64,000 nucleotides of DNA, taken from Sympetrum striolatum (lineage: Eukaryota; Arthropoda; Insecta; Odonata; Libellulidae). Position numbers and translations under genes: made by a program. The DNA lies in NCBI GenBank assembly GCA_947579665.1, contig OX388350.1, positions 83,657,152-83,721,151 of the forward strand. The letters are read 5' to 3'. The notes below the pieces were generated by a model. That model saw only the letters and a list, made by a program, of their open reading frames with translations. It was not told where the DNA came from and ran no database searches. Positions 39,261 through 50,292 of the stretch are shown piece by piece. Positions within the stretch are counted from its first letter, which is position 1. Every line of letters starts with the position of its first letter.

Positions 39261-41104
39261 TTCGAAATGGTAAGGAAACCAGGAATGAAGAAATAGAGGC
39301 AAAATGAATCTACAATCTATATAGAGAGGTATTGGTATAATACGATACCAAGAAGGATAAGCAAGTTTGCGTTTAAAAGAGTACGAAGAAATTAAGTAAA
39401 AATTGTAGACAATCAACGAGGACCCAAGATAACGATTATTCCAAAAAGCTAATTCTTTCCTGAAGTTCAATTCAAACATAAAATCGCAAAAATAATTTTA
39501 AAAAATGGTCCTAAACACCCGATTTCTTTCGCACTGCTTCTTTACTACAGGTTTTAGTTGACCAATGGTGAAATATTCTGCAGGATAACTAACGACGATA
39601 ACAACAAGATAACTATACATAATAAAATAAGTCAAAGATGGACACTGAATTTATAAATAAATATTAGTAAATTACATGTTTATTAGTTAATCACATTGAT
39701 AACGAATGCTTTTATATAAATGTTAATTAACCGACACTTTTTCCTAACAAGCGATGAAACGGGCTATGATCCGAACCCAATTTTCAGTGATGCAAGCAGC
39801 ATATAATACTGGCATGATGCCTCCATGTTCTGGTTGGACGCAGTCTCTATTTTGATTCCTTGAGCCAAATTTATTCCCTCATTCATATTCATAATATTCA
39901 TAATTTGCTCTTTGGTAATTTTCATCTTCTCTTCGATATCTTTACGACTTTATTATGCAGCCATGTTTGCTATTGCCTCCCAAAGGCTTCAATTGACTCT
40001 TCTTTCCTTAAATTTACATATTTTTCATACGCGTGGTGAATGGTCGGTCCAGCAAATCAACTTTATTTAGAAACTCCAACCCAACTGCAACGGAGCACAG
40101 AAAATTGGTAGACGAAGAAGTCATACTTATTTAAAGTTAACACAAAAAAATAATTACGGAATAAGTAATACAAAAGAACAGCGAGTACTAAATGGAAAAA
40201 AATTGTATTTGACTTAATTATCAGTAATTGCTATGCTAATTTTTATTAAGATAAGATCTCCAAACTTAAATAACAGTTCTAGGTTGCCATACAACAGAAC
40301 AAGTACAGGGTGCGACATAATGGAGTTACCCACGAAATCAGGGACTCCCCACCCGCATTACATCAAATTCTCCATTCCGTCTTCCACATCAACTCCTATT
40401 CCAGCGAACAAAAGCGGTTGTGAGTTTCTGAGCATGTTAAATGGTAAAAGAAAAATTACTGACTGTGGAGTACTAATATTTATGACTGCAATAAGAAGAA
40501 CGTGGACCGAAAAATATAGTGTGTAGATAATAAGAAGTTAGACACAATCTCAAATTCAGCGGCACACCAAGAATTTAATCGCGGCCCACTTGTGTCGCGG
40601 AAAATTGGTTGGGAAGCACTGATACATTCAACTTACATCTCAAAAGCGAAATCGGTAATAAACTGACAGATGTATAAATAGAATAGATTTTGTCACATTC
40701 TTATTACTTCTAATAAATGAGAAAGGGATAGATGAAAGATGCAGCATACATTTAATAGTTCAAGATATAAATAAAGCCGATGCATTGCTCAGTACATTGA
40801 AATGACCCATAGAAGATGCATAAAACACACCCAAATGATAAAAAGCAATTTTCAGGTACGGGTCTTCATTTAAGACTGTGCGTAAAATTAACGAAGGCAA
40901 TGCTATTAAAAATAAAAACACCGGGTTACGCTACTAAACATTCGTAAAAACACACCTTTGATTTCGCGACGTAGCTTTTCCTAACGGTAAACAAGTGAAT
41001 TTTCTGAAAATCAGGCACTAATAATAGACGATAAACTCCTTGACTACTAAATTATGCAGCAACTATAACAGAAAATATCCTTTGCAATGGAATAGTAGCA
41101 GACA
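39261..41104. other. No recognised gene
   Basis: AT-rich. The 97-codon frame at 40233-40526 has no domain I recognise. Confidence 0.4.
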
Positions 41105-41128
41105 ATATATATATATATATATATATAC
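41105..41128. repeat. (AT)n microsatellite
   Basis: Uninterrupted AT dinucleotides, about 11-12 units. Confidence 0.95.
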
Positions 41129-41635
41129 TAAAAACACAAAGAACATTTGGGAATTGAAAATACGAAAAAAAAATTTCAATAAACATACGATTGGAATTAC
41201 CATTACATGGGAGGAACTGCGAATAAATAAAACGAATGGGCAGTGAATGAATAAAGAAGCCTACCATAGGATCGCCTCATTTATCATCGAAGGGCAAGCT
41301 GAGTTACACGAAAAGTCCAAAGATATTCGTTTCTCTATTGAGATTTTTTGACGATTAAAAGTCTGTACATCAGAAATTCCATGGTATAGAATAAATTGAT
41401 CCCAATATTTCAAATCCCTTCATCTGATGACTGTTTGATGCATACGAATGAGGATGATGCGTACACGGAATTTCCGTATTATTTGAAAATCAAATAAACG
41501 AAGCGATGAAAAATATTGATCAAAATAAAATTTAATAATAAGTGATATTATTGATAAAATATGGCACTTAAACTCTTCAGCTGTCTTTTCGACGCAGCCA
41601 AGTTTTTCTACGGAATCCGACGAATCTCATGACTT

Positions 41636-41638
<3 letters not shown>

Positions 41639-41699
<61 letters not shown>
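41639..41699. repeat. (AT)n microsatellite at the array's left edge
   Basis: About 30 uninterrupted AT units that directly precede the first higher-order copy of the B-box array. Confidence 0.95.
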
Positions 41700-41700
<1 letters not shown>

Positions 41701-42842
41701 GAGTAAAATGTAGCTTGCATACTGCAAGCACATCGATAACAAAAGTTTTTTGTCGGCATCACATAGAGTGAGTCCTCAAAAGAAAAAAAAATGGTTAGAA
41801 AATATTCTTAATTTCCGCTGCAATTTATTCGTCTGGCATCGAACCCAGGTCTTCCCGGTCATACTCACTATGCAGAACCATAGAAGATCACCATCTGTAA
41901 CTATGTGTGAAAATTCAAGTAGAAATATTAACTGCAACTACCTCAAACGACGTCCTACGTTTCCCTTATACTCCTTATGATAGAAATGCTAATGTGCTCT
42001 GGCATCGAACTCAGGAATAGTACGGTGTTATCTGATTTTTTTTCTAAAACCAATTCTTTTCAAACATCTTCCAGCCGAGTACGAACTTCCTATCATTTCG
42101 ATAAGTGCATCAAAAAAATAATGAAATACTTAACCAATGTATTTTATACGGGAGACATATTTGCTACCCGGCGTCGAACCCGGATCTTTCTGGTAATTCT
42201 TCCTATGCAACATAATAGAAGATCACTATCTCTAACAATGTGTAAAAGTTCGAGCAGAAATATTGGCTGCAACTGCCTCAAACGACGACTTACTTTTCCC
42301 TTATATTCCTTATGAGAGAAAAGTTAATGTGCTCTGGCATCGAACCCAGGAATAGTACAGGCTTAAGAAATTTTTTTTCTTAAACCATTTCTCAATATAT
42401 ATCTTCTAGCAGAGCGAAAAGTTCCTTACATTCCGGTAAGTGCATCAAAAAAATTAATGAAAAACTATCCCCATGCATTTTAAATGCGGGATTTTTGAAT
42501 CGTCCTAGCGTCGAACCCAGGACGTTCTCATCAGTAATCATTAATGTTTATAATAGTTCTTGACCATATCTCTAAGGTCCTTGAATTTCGAATCTCTACC
42601 TGTCCGGGAAGTATTATTTAAAAAATTTTGAAAATCGCCACCATGTATCCTTATGGAGAAAATCGGGACTTTGGGGCCTTCTGGAATCGAACCCATGACA
42701 CCGAGGTTCAATGTCGGCTTTTTCCTGGAGGTTACACGTTATGGCCAATTCGTCGTAAAAATTTCAAGTCTTTGGCACTTGTGGAACATGGTAAAACTTT
42801 TGATCCCCTATATATATATATATATATATATAACTTATATAT
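41700..42842 (-). repeat. Higher-order copy A of the ~170-bp B-box satellite array
   Basis: Six degenerate units each carry the box TCGAACNC, which reads GTTCGA on the minus strand. Boxes start at 41839, 42005, 42174, 42340, 42511 and 42687, so spacings are 166, 169, 166, 171 and 176. Minus-strand box contexts such as CCTGGGTTCGATGCCAG fit the tRNA B-box consensus. Units 2 and 4 share TGCTCTGGCATCGAAC. The copy opens with GAGTAAAATGTAGCTTGCAT and the palindrome GCTTGCA-TAC-TGCAAGC (41712-41728). It closes with GTTACACGTTATGGCCAAT and a TA tract. Frames translated through it are by-products of the repeat. Confidence 0.85.
42809..42832. repeat. (TA)n tract between array copies
   Basis: Twelve TA units at the junction of the two higher-order copies. 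Confidence 0.9.
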
Positions 42843-43972
42843 AGGTACGAGTAAAATGTAGCTTGCATACTGCAAGCTGATCAGCAATACTAATTTCATA
42901 TCGGCATCACATCGGGACGGTCCTCATAAGAAAAAAAAGGATTTCATTTTTCTTAATATTCGCTGAAATTTCATCGTCTGGCATCGAACCTGGGTCTTAA
43001 TGGTATACCTACTATGAAACACAATAGAAGATCACCATCTCTAACTATGTGTGAAAATTCAACCAGAAATATTGGCTACAGCTGCCTCAAAAGACGCTCA
43101 AATGTTCACGAATGTAAATGGCTCTCGGGACTCGAACCAAGGACGATCCAGGAAATTTAAAAAATGTTTCTGAAAATTATTAATTATCTAAATCTATATG
43201 CCAAATTTCAAGTTTCTATATTATTGGCAAAGGCTTCAAAATAATTCCTAAAAATCGGATCAACTTCTGATTGCAGAGACACCTGGTGTCGAACCCAGGA
43301 CACATTGATAGCTATGAATGCATAGTCTGATTTGTTAAGACTTGTTCTTTTATCATGCAAAGTTAGAAGTCGATAGCATGCCGGGAAGTACCTAAAATTT
43401 GTTTCCGTTATCTCCGTAAGAAATGCATTGAGGAATTTAAATGTCCCTCTGGTATCGAACCGAGGACCATCAGCGAATATGTAAAATTCGATAATGATAT
43501 ATTTTTATGGTATCTAACCTCATACCGAATTTCAAGTTTCTATGCCATCGGAAAAGGGTCCAAAAAAAATCTTAAAAATCGCCACAATGCATTTTAAACG
43601 GCCGATTTTTGCCCCGACCTAGCATCGAACCAAGGATAATATTCGTAGATGTCTTTATGGTTTCCTTTAGATATGCACGGCATCTTGCGATCCCTTGAAT
43701 TTCAAAATCTCCTTTTCCGGGAAGTGCCTCAAAAAAATTTTCGAAAATCCCCGCTATTTATTCTTATGGAGAAAATCGGGACTTTGGGGCCTTCTGGAAT
43801 CGAACCCATGACACTGAGGTTCAAAGTCAGCTTTTTCCTGGAGGTTACACGTTATGGCCAATATGTCGTAAAAATTTCAAAGCAGTGGCATTTCTGGAAC
43901 ATGGTTAGAATTTTGATCCCCTATATATATATATATAACTTATATATATATAGGTATATCCGGAGAAGCGTC
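42843..43972 (-). repeat. Higher-order copy B of the ~170-bp B-box satellite array
   Basis: Boxes start at 42984, 43132, 43289, 43455, 43625 and 43800 (spacings 148, 157, 166, 170, 175). The opening palindrome GCTTGCA-TAC-TGCAAGC recurs at 42861-42877, 1149 bp from its partner in copy A. The closing unit (GAGAAAATCGGGACTTTGGG, then GGAATCGAACCCATGACAC, then TGGAGGTTACACGTTATGGC) is nearly identical to that of copy A, 1113 bp apart. The interior units have diverged, while the GTTCGA core is unchanged in all six. A TA tract ends the copy. Confidence 0.85.
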
Positions 43973-43998
43973 TATATATAATAGATATATATATATTC
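43922..43998. repeat. Interrupted (TA)n tracts at the array's right edge
   Basis: Three short TA runs separated by a few bases close copy B. Confidence 0.85.
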
Positions 43999-45640
43999 CA
44001 GATCATCAAGTCCCCTCTCAATTTCAATCCATCAAAATATTGTTTTTGCTTTCTCTATACACTCATTGCAATTCAAAAAACTTTCAGCATAGATAAATAA
44101 TGACCATGTAACTTACTCTAACCAAACTGGAAATCCAAATACTACTCACGATAAGTTTTCAATAATTTACTTATGAAAACTAAAATCTTGGATATATTAA
44201 TGTTTTTGTCACATAACCGTAAAAAATCTCCTCGGTTTCTATACAATTTGCATTGCTTTGATGAATTAACACATCCTGTAGCATTTAGCGTGTATGAATA
44301 TACATTATCCTGAAGGATTAAGCCTGTTCGTAAGAAGATGAGAAACGCTTCCTGATTGAGCGGGTGGAAATAGATATGAAGTTTAAGAGCGTTCCAAAAT
44401 GTCAGACTCTACACCTGAACTGATTTGAAACGAGTAGATTAAGAATACAAATTATCATTTCATTTCAGTTGAATGGTTCATTTACACCTCTCAAAAGAAG
44501 CACAAGTGAAAAATTTTAGAAATAACAGTTTGTCGTTCTCTGTCCATGGCTACAGCGTCGCAACTACGCTTAACCATCTCATTTTACGGCGAATTCTAAC
44601 CGTCGAGGATAGGGATTGTTCCTGGACGACCGTGTAAAGATAAGGTGTGTACACACTTCACTATTGAGCTCAACTTCACATCTTCACGAGGATTTGAATC
44701 CTTTTTCTTCTTCCGATAAAAGCACTGAGCGAATCCACCAATCGCAAATCTACCGAAGCGACAGAAACAAAGGAATGATAAATTTCTCTTCGTTTCCTCG
44801 AATACGTCAGAGTGTAACCAATTGAGTGATCTTTTTGTTTCGATTTGAGCCGAAAAAAGGCATTCGGAATTCGGAGAAAATTTTCCCAAAAAGAATACCT
44901 CAAACTTAATTATGGGTGTGTATCTACGGAAACCCGATTGTACCATTATTTAAATAAAAACAGCTGAAAGACAATAAAGTCATCCTTTATTGCTGCGGAT
45001 TTTTGAGTGCTAAAGCAACCACTCGCAAAGTGATTGCTTCGATGCAAATTAAATCAGAGGGCACTGCTTTCAATGGAAATTCTCCGCCGATTTTCAATTA
45101 ACAGCATTTTATTCTCTTTCTTCTCTCCGAAAGCTATTGTTCTAAGGAATATGTTCACTGACTTTGTTCGCACTATTTAATTACTGCGACTCTGATCAAA
45201 TATTCCCGAATTTTGTCATTTAAAAGCCACTTTTAAACGCTGTCCACTCGACGACCGGTTGCTGTATTCTTTCTATCCATTCTCATCAAATAAATTGGAC
45301 AGGACGCTCCAATTCAAGTGCAGTAGAAACTCGTCAGAAACAATCAAAGAAATGTTTTTAACTTATGATAATCATAAGTATCAATCACTCCAAAGGGGAA
45401 TCACGTAGAAAAGTTGCTGTTTACTTTAGGTAAATGTAACTTAACATCTGGTAATTAGTCTTATTTAATAAAATAATCGAATAAGGAAAAATAAGGAAAA
45501 CTCTTTTGGAGAATAGTACAACTATCGATTTGTCATATTTTAGCGATTATTTCATGTTCATTTTTTTAATTTTATAATAATGGCGTATTGGTGGTGAGAT
45601 TTTGAAGTACTTCGAAAACTCAAGTCAAGCCGCGTATTTG
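43999..45640. other. No recognised gene
   Basis: The 116-codon minus-strand frame at 44596-44946 and its overlapping plus-strand frame are unrecognised. The segment is otherwise AT-rich. Confidence 0.4.
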
Positions 45641-45712
45641 GACCCTCACTGGGAATCAAACCCAGAACCACTTTCACGAAAGACGTGGGCACTTGGCTAC
45701 ATTGGGAGAGAG
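45641..45712 (-). mobile_element. tRNA-derived SINE head or tRNA pseudogene
   Basis: The minus strand reads GTAGCCAAGTGCCCACG, then TTTCGTGAAAGTGGTTCTGG, then GGTTTGATTCCCAG (a B box with one change). A related copy sits at 54580-54650 on the same strand; the shared TTTCGTRAAAGYGGTYCYGG segment points to one family. Confidence 0.6.
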
Positions 45713-45863
45713 GAAATACATCGTAATTTCTGTTGGTGATAACAAAGATTTCGCTACATATCGAACACAAATTAAAAAATAACAGATGCAAAAGATTCAT
45801 TATCAAGTACTCAGGGTTCACGAGCAGCTCAGAATGAAAGAATGGAAAAGCAGTTGAGGGTCG

Positions 45864-46819
45864 TACATCTACATTTAAACCCTGCAGTGGCACGTGGCAG
45901 GGGGTGTAAAACACCGACATCCCTATCTAACCTGTTGAGCTATTAGCTTCTCTAATACTTCGCGGGAAAAACGACCAAATATAATTATCTGTCCTGGCAA
46001 CTGCTTCTCAGTATCGCTTTTTTGTTTTCTCCCGAAGATCGCGAAAGTTTATAACTGGGATAACAATATCAGTTATCTCCTCCACGAAATCGGTAGAGAT
46101 AAATTTATCAAAAAGCTTCCGTCGATATTCTAGTCTTCCATCACTAAGTGAGTTCCATCCGAGGGATTGTATCATAGCTGAAACACTGCTGTCGAATCTG
46201 AAATCTCCCTTGGCGAGCCTTGCTGCTCTATGTTGAACCATCTCGAGATCGGAAATTAATCCTACTTCGTGAGGATCCCAAACCGCACAGCAATACTCAA
46301 GTAGAGGTCGAATTAGGGAAAAGTACGAAAGTATTTCTTTCACTTTCGATGAACATCCCCTCAGAATTCTACAGGCTAACCTTTACATCCCATTCGCCTT
46401 TCCTATTACACTTCGAATATGCTCTTTGAAGGAAAAATTACTGCTGAGCGAATTCCTAGGTATTTATGGTGCATCACGAGTTCCAAGGGATTTCCTGAAA
46501 TTTACGAGTTACGATCTCTCTATACACAACATTATGATCATCGAATAACCTAACCTTGCATTTAACATTATCCACAACATCATTAATATAAATCAGGAAC
46601 AAAATTGGTCCTAATACACTTCCCTGCGGAACACCGGATGTGACGCAAACCTCATCAGAATAAATTCCGTCCAACGCAACTCGCTGCGATCTGTCTCCAA
46701 GAAATTACTTTATCCACTCGACAACTTTTCCGTTAATCCCGTAAGCCGTCAACTTCTGCATTACTTTTACATGCGATACTCGATCGAAAGCTTTTCTGAA
46801 ATCTAGAAATATGGCATCT
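45864..46819 (-). pseudogene. CR1-like LINE, 3' half of reverse transcriptase and 3' UTR
   Basis: Going down the minus strand: DFRKAFDRVSHVKVM and GINGKVVEWI (46.69-46.81 kb), DGIYSDEVCVTSGVPQGSVL with ILFLIYINDVV (46.56-46.67 kb), then RLFDDHNVVYREI. In this last block the catalytic box has lost a residue (FDD instead of FADD). After a deletion of roughly 90 codons, the HHKYLGI and VIGKANG blocks and the frame 46343-46008 (YFSLIRPLLEYCCAVWDPHE) complete the thumb. The 3' end carries CACGTGGCAGGGGGTG and a TACATCTACATTTAAA tail at 45864. The 5' side is cut at 46820 by a large insertion and resumes at 51428. Confidence 0.85.
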
Positions 46820-46827
46820 GTTCTTAT
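46820..46827. repeat. Left 8-bp target-site duplication GTTCTTAT
   Basis: GTTCTTAT lies at the point where the LINE reading frame stops. The same eight bases recur at 51428-51435, where the frame resumes. Confidence 0.75.
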
Positions 46828-47178
46828 CACGAACTTAGAAAGTATAGGACTGGAAACTGCTGAAATGTTTTGGCTCCCTTAATGTCCGCATCCGCGAGAT
46901 GGCAGCACTGAAGTTCGCCCTTTGAAACTATAATCTTATATGGAGTAAACGGTGAAAAAGCACGATTATGATACATAGGTAATTAAGAGTAATATTTACC
47001 AAAGATGGAATTAAGAGTAATTGTTTTATCCATCAATAGGTACTTTTGAATTGAATACAAAACATTAGAATAAGACGGACAAATTAGCAAATCCGAAGAA
47101 TAGGTGCTTGCCTTATGTGCAAAAACTTTATCGCTTTAAAAACATTCTTCGTAAATCACTGAAATGCGATGAACCGTA

Positions 47179-48166
47179 CCGTAGAATGGGGTGACTTTGG
47201 CCGTTTTTTTAGATTTTTTAAAAATATTTCTGTATTCAATTACATTCTCTATGCTCAGAAAATTTAAATTACATGAAGGCAATTCTTATTCATGCAAATA
47301 GTATCTAAAACATTTCCTTAAGCAACGGAATTTGTTTAAAAATAAAGAATAGCGGCCTTAGGTGCCCCAACTGATGGGGTGACTTCGGCCACTAAATATG
47401 TTTCCTAAATATCACCTTTAAAATTAACTATATGACTAATATTACGACCATTATTATATTTTAAAATCTTTAAATTATTATTATATTTAATCTTTGTTTA
47501 ATAGGTACTGAGATAAGAAGTTATTGACTCATTATAACGTTTTTCCACCATATTTATAAATTTTCAAAAGAAAAATAGTTTTTTTACATTTTTTGATTTT
47601 TTTCCTCCATAAACAAAAAGAATGAAATTTTATTGTAGAAATCTTCTACTCACTGTCACTCGAACCCTTTTAAATTTTTTTCAAGCCTTGGAGTCAGTGT
47701 TTTGTTTCTACCAATGAATCTCCAAACCCAAAAAATTTATGGAATTTTTGTCAAAACACTGAACATACGTTTGTACTAAAATTTGGATATCACGAATACT
47801 CATAAAAAAATTAACAGCACTTCCAGTAATTTAATCTGTTTTTCACGAAGAAGCACTGTTTGGCCTCCAATTGTCTTCAAATGTTTCCCATCTTGCCGAG
47901 TGTTACTGAGAGAAGTTAACAGACTGAGGTTTCGTAGACTTGTCTCGAGAATGCACGATTTTCAATTTAGTTTCCAAAGACAATTGTACTGTCAATGTTG
48001 AAAGGAGCAAGACGGATTTGCTGGCGATATGTCAAGACAATCTAAATTCTAAAGGGCAGGAAAAAATAGCTACTTCGTGAAATTTTAGTACTACATAATT
48101 TATTGTACTACAAATTTACAATTTGTGGAGCAGTGCACGCGTGGCCGAAGTCACCCCTTTCTACGG
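47179..48166 (-). mobile_element. Tigger/pogo-like element, deletion derivative
   Basis: The ends CCGTAGAATGGGGTGACTTT (47179 on) and the reverse complement of the right end, CCGTAGAAAGGGGTGACTTC, form an inverted repeat of about 25 bp. The element is flanked by TA on both sides (47177-47178 and 48167-48168). A third internal copy of the motif (GATGGGGTGACTTCGGCCAC) lies at about 47374-47393. On the minus strand near 47.75-47.9 kb a shifted frame reads KHLKTIGGQTVLLREKQIKL and continues into SIRDIQILV. This resembles the helix-turn-helix region of Tigger-type transposases (the GRPPVLTxEEE and LTRRDVR pattern). No catalytic domain remains. Confidence 0.6.
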
Positions 48167-48254
48167 TAACGTTGATGTAAGTTGGAAAGTGCGACCACGT
48201 TTTGTGAGTTGTAGATCTTCATTGTTGTCACTGCGCTTGAAGACTTTTGATATA

Positions 48255-50281
48255 CCGTATTTTCCGGCGTATAAGACGACCCCCAACTTTTTTGTTAAAA
48301 TATATAATTCGTGCTATACTCTCCGTATAAGACTACCCCTTTTCCAACGCACACTACCGGTAAATAAAAAATATCAGATTTGATTTCAATATAGAAATTT
48401 TTAATTAATATGCTTATGACATCATGGCATGACATGATAGCATGAAAACGGTCACTAATAAACATAAGTCAGTTCCTCATAAAACATATAAAACTAAAAC
48501 AGTGCAAGTGGATTAAACTTTTCCTAAAGCAGTCTGATACAAGGAAGTTAACAAACGATAGAGAGAGCTCGCAATTCACTGCGAGACAGCAACGCAGTAT
48601 CCATTTAAAAACCTTTAAAATCCTCCTGTTCGTCATTTGATATCATCAGTACATCAATAACGTCTTGTTCTAAATTTGTAAGGCAATCATCATATGGATC
48701 AAATTCCGTATCAGATGGTGTGGTCTCAGCTTCGACTTCCTCTTCATTTTGCCACAAGTAGTCGTCCTCCATACCATCTAACGAATTTGATATGCCACAC
48801 TTTTTGAAAGACTTGATTACTGTTTTTGCATCAATGTCATTCCAGGCTTTTATAACAAATTTGCACAAAACATCCAACTGTGGAGCACGCATGTTTCCTC
48901 CTTTTGTGAATGACTTCTCACCGCTAACCATCCACTCATTCCACTGTTCTCGAATGCGATCTTTAAACGGCTTGTTTAGGCACACATCCAGTGGCTGTAC
49001 CAATGATGTCAATCCTGCAGGAATAACTGCTGAATCTGTATTTAGTCTCGCAAGCCTTTCCTTGGTGCTGGGAGTTAAATGAGCCCTGAACATATCCCAC
49101 ACCAGTAGGCTACGTTTTTTAATAAGTCCACCTGGTCGCCTGCTCCATACGTTATCAAGCCATAGCTTTACCCCTTCTTCATCCATCCAGCCTTTTTCAT
49201 TCACATGTACAAAACAACCAACAGGGAACTTGAGTTTCAGCATTGTTTTTCTTTTAAAAATAACCATTGGTCTCAGTTTGGCGCCATCAGCTGTGCAAGC
49301 TAGTACCACTGTAAAACTGGACTTCTCATGTCCTGTTGTTTTAATTAAAATAGTTTTTTCACCTTTTAGATGGACAGTCTTATTTCCAACCATATCAAAA
49401 TTCATTGAGGTTTCATCCATATTTCCGATACTATTTAACGCATAGCCATGTTTATTGCGCTGTTTTATTACGTATCGATGGAAGTTATTTAATTTGGCAT
49501 CAAGATCTGCAGGTAATTTCTGTGCAATTTTTGTCTTTTGCCTCAGTACCAAATTGTGCCTTTCTAAGAATCTAGTACACCAGGATACAGTGGCCTTAAA
49601 TCTGTTGCTGTGATCTGGATTAGATTTTGCCCACTGAAGTGCAAACAAGCGTATTTTATTGCGTGTTACAACATAACCATTTTGGCGATGCTCATTCACC
49701 ATGTCTGCTAAATGTTTTTCGAGTTCTGGCCAATGTGGGGTGCCTCTTCTTAATGCACACTTACCCCTTGGCATATTCTTCAGTGCTTTTTCGTTTGCTT
49801 TCCAGTCACGAACCATCTTTTCTGTTACTCCATAATGTCTTGCAGCAGCGCAGTTATTATGTTCCATGGCAAAGTTTACAACTTTTAGTTTGAAACTGGC
49901 TTCATATTTCTTTCTTCTTGTTAGTGGAGCCATGTTGGGGCCTTGACTGTTTGGCATTTATACGGTATATTACAACCAGTGCGATCTCTTATGTGGCTTC
50001 CGGGTAGCTTGCACCAACGCCATCTGAGAGAAATATTGAAAGGTGTAGGGGAGGTAAGAGTGGAAGGGGGAAGTAGGGGAGGGTTATCGTAGAGCTCACA
50101 AAGCCTGGTATATTAGATCTCAGCACTGGGTTATGGTTAGGGTTCTGCAAATGTGTGAAGTGTTTGTTCAGTGCGGCCACCCCTCCTCCTTGCTGCCACA
50201 TTCCCGGCGTATAAGACGACCCCGACTTTTTAAAAAAGATTTTAGGTGCTAGAAAGTCGTCTTATACGCCGGATAATACGG
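48255..50281 (-). mobile_element. Complete Tigger/pogo-like transposon with intact transposase
   Basis: The left end CCGTATTTTCCGGCGTATAA and the reverse complement of the right end, CCGTATTATCCGGCGTATAA, form near-perfect inverted repeats continuing through GACGAC. TA lies on both sides (48253-48254 and 50282-50283), as expected for the Tc1/mariner/pogo superfamily. The element is 2,027 bp and holds one uninterrupted transposase frame on the minus strand. Extra copies of the end motif lie inside each end: GTATAAGACTACCCC near 48332 on the left, and CCGGCGTATAAGACGACCCC at 50204-50223 on the right. Intact coding sequence and near-identical ends suggest recent insertion. Confidence 0.9.
48605..49957 (-). 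CDS. Tigger/pogo-family DDD transposase, 450 residues, intact
   Basis: The product would cut and paste its own element by binding the inverted ends and inserting at TA. Residues ~14-55 (RRKKYEASFKLKVV through EKMVRDWK) form a Brinker/pogo-type helix-turn-helix. Residues ~75-137 form a CENP-B/Tc5-type second DNA-binding domain (FLERHNLVLRQKTK near its end). Residues ~160-395 are the DDE_1 nuclease, with Asp181 (GNMDETSMNFD), Asp288 (LLVWDMFRAH) and Asp324 (LVQPLDVCLNKPFK), the DDD triad usual for this family. The C terminus is acidic. Length is typical (about 430-550). The start ATG at 49957 is used because it opens the frame; a second Met at residue 9 just before the basic stretch is an alternative. 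No frameshift or stop is seen, so activity is possible. It lies between matched inverted repeats inside a larger, older element. Confidence 0.93.
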   Translation of the reverse strand: MPNSQGPNMAPLTRRKKYEASFKLKVVNFAMEHNNCAAARHYGVTEKMVRDWKANEKALKNMPRGKCALRRGTPHWPELEKHLADMVNEHRQNGYVVTRNKIRLFALQWAKSNPDHSNRFKATVSWCTRFLERHNLVLRQKTKIAQKLPADLDAKLNNFHRYVIKQRNKHGYALNSIGNMDETSMNFDMVGNKTVHLKGEKTILIKTTGHEKSSFTVVLACTADGAKLRPMVIFKRKTMLKLKFPVGCFVHVNEKGWMDEEGVKLWLDNVWSRRPGGLIKKRSLLVWDMFRAHLTPSTKERLARLNTDSAVIPAGLTSLVQPLDVCLNKPFKDRIREQWNEWMVSGEKSFTKGGNMRAPQLDVLCKFVIKAWNDIDAKTVIKSFKKCGISNSLDGMEDDYLWQNEEEVEAETTPSDTEFDPYDDCLTNLEQDVIDVLMISNDEQEDFKGF

Positions 50282-50292
50282 TATTTTAAGAT

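Noticed and set aside
41700..43972. Regular spacing suggesting a CRISPR-like array
   Set aside because: The conserved box is short and non-palindromic, units are themselves related along their length, the period is ~170 bp and the context is eukaryotic; it is a satellite-type repeat.
42653..43981. Similar open frames (KIGTLGPSGIEPMT...) at 42653-42844 and 43649-43981, and a related one at 13103-13318
   Set aside because: They arise because the underlying DNA repeat units are homologous; they run into TA tracts and have no protein-like features of their own.
48792..49893. Plus-strand frames of 71-96 codons inside the transposase
   Set aside because: Antisense shadows of the intact minus-strand transposase.
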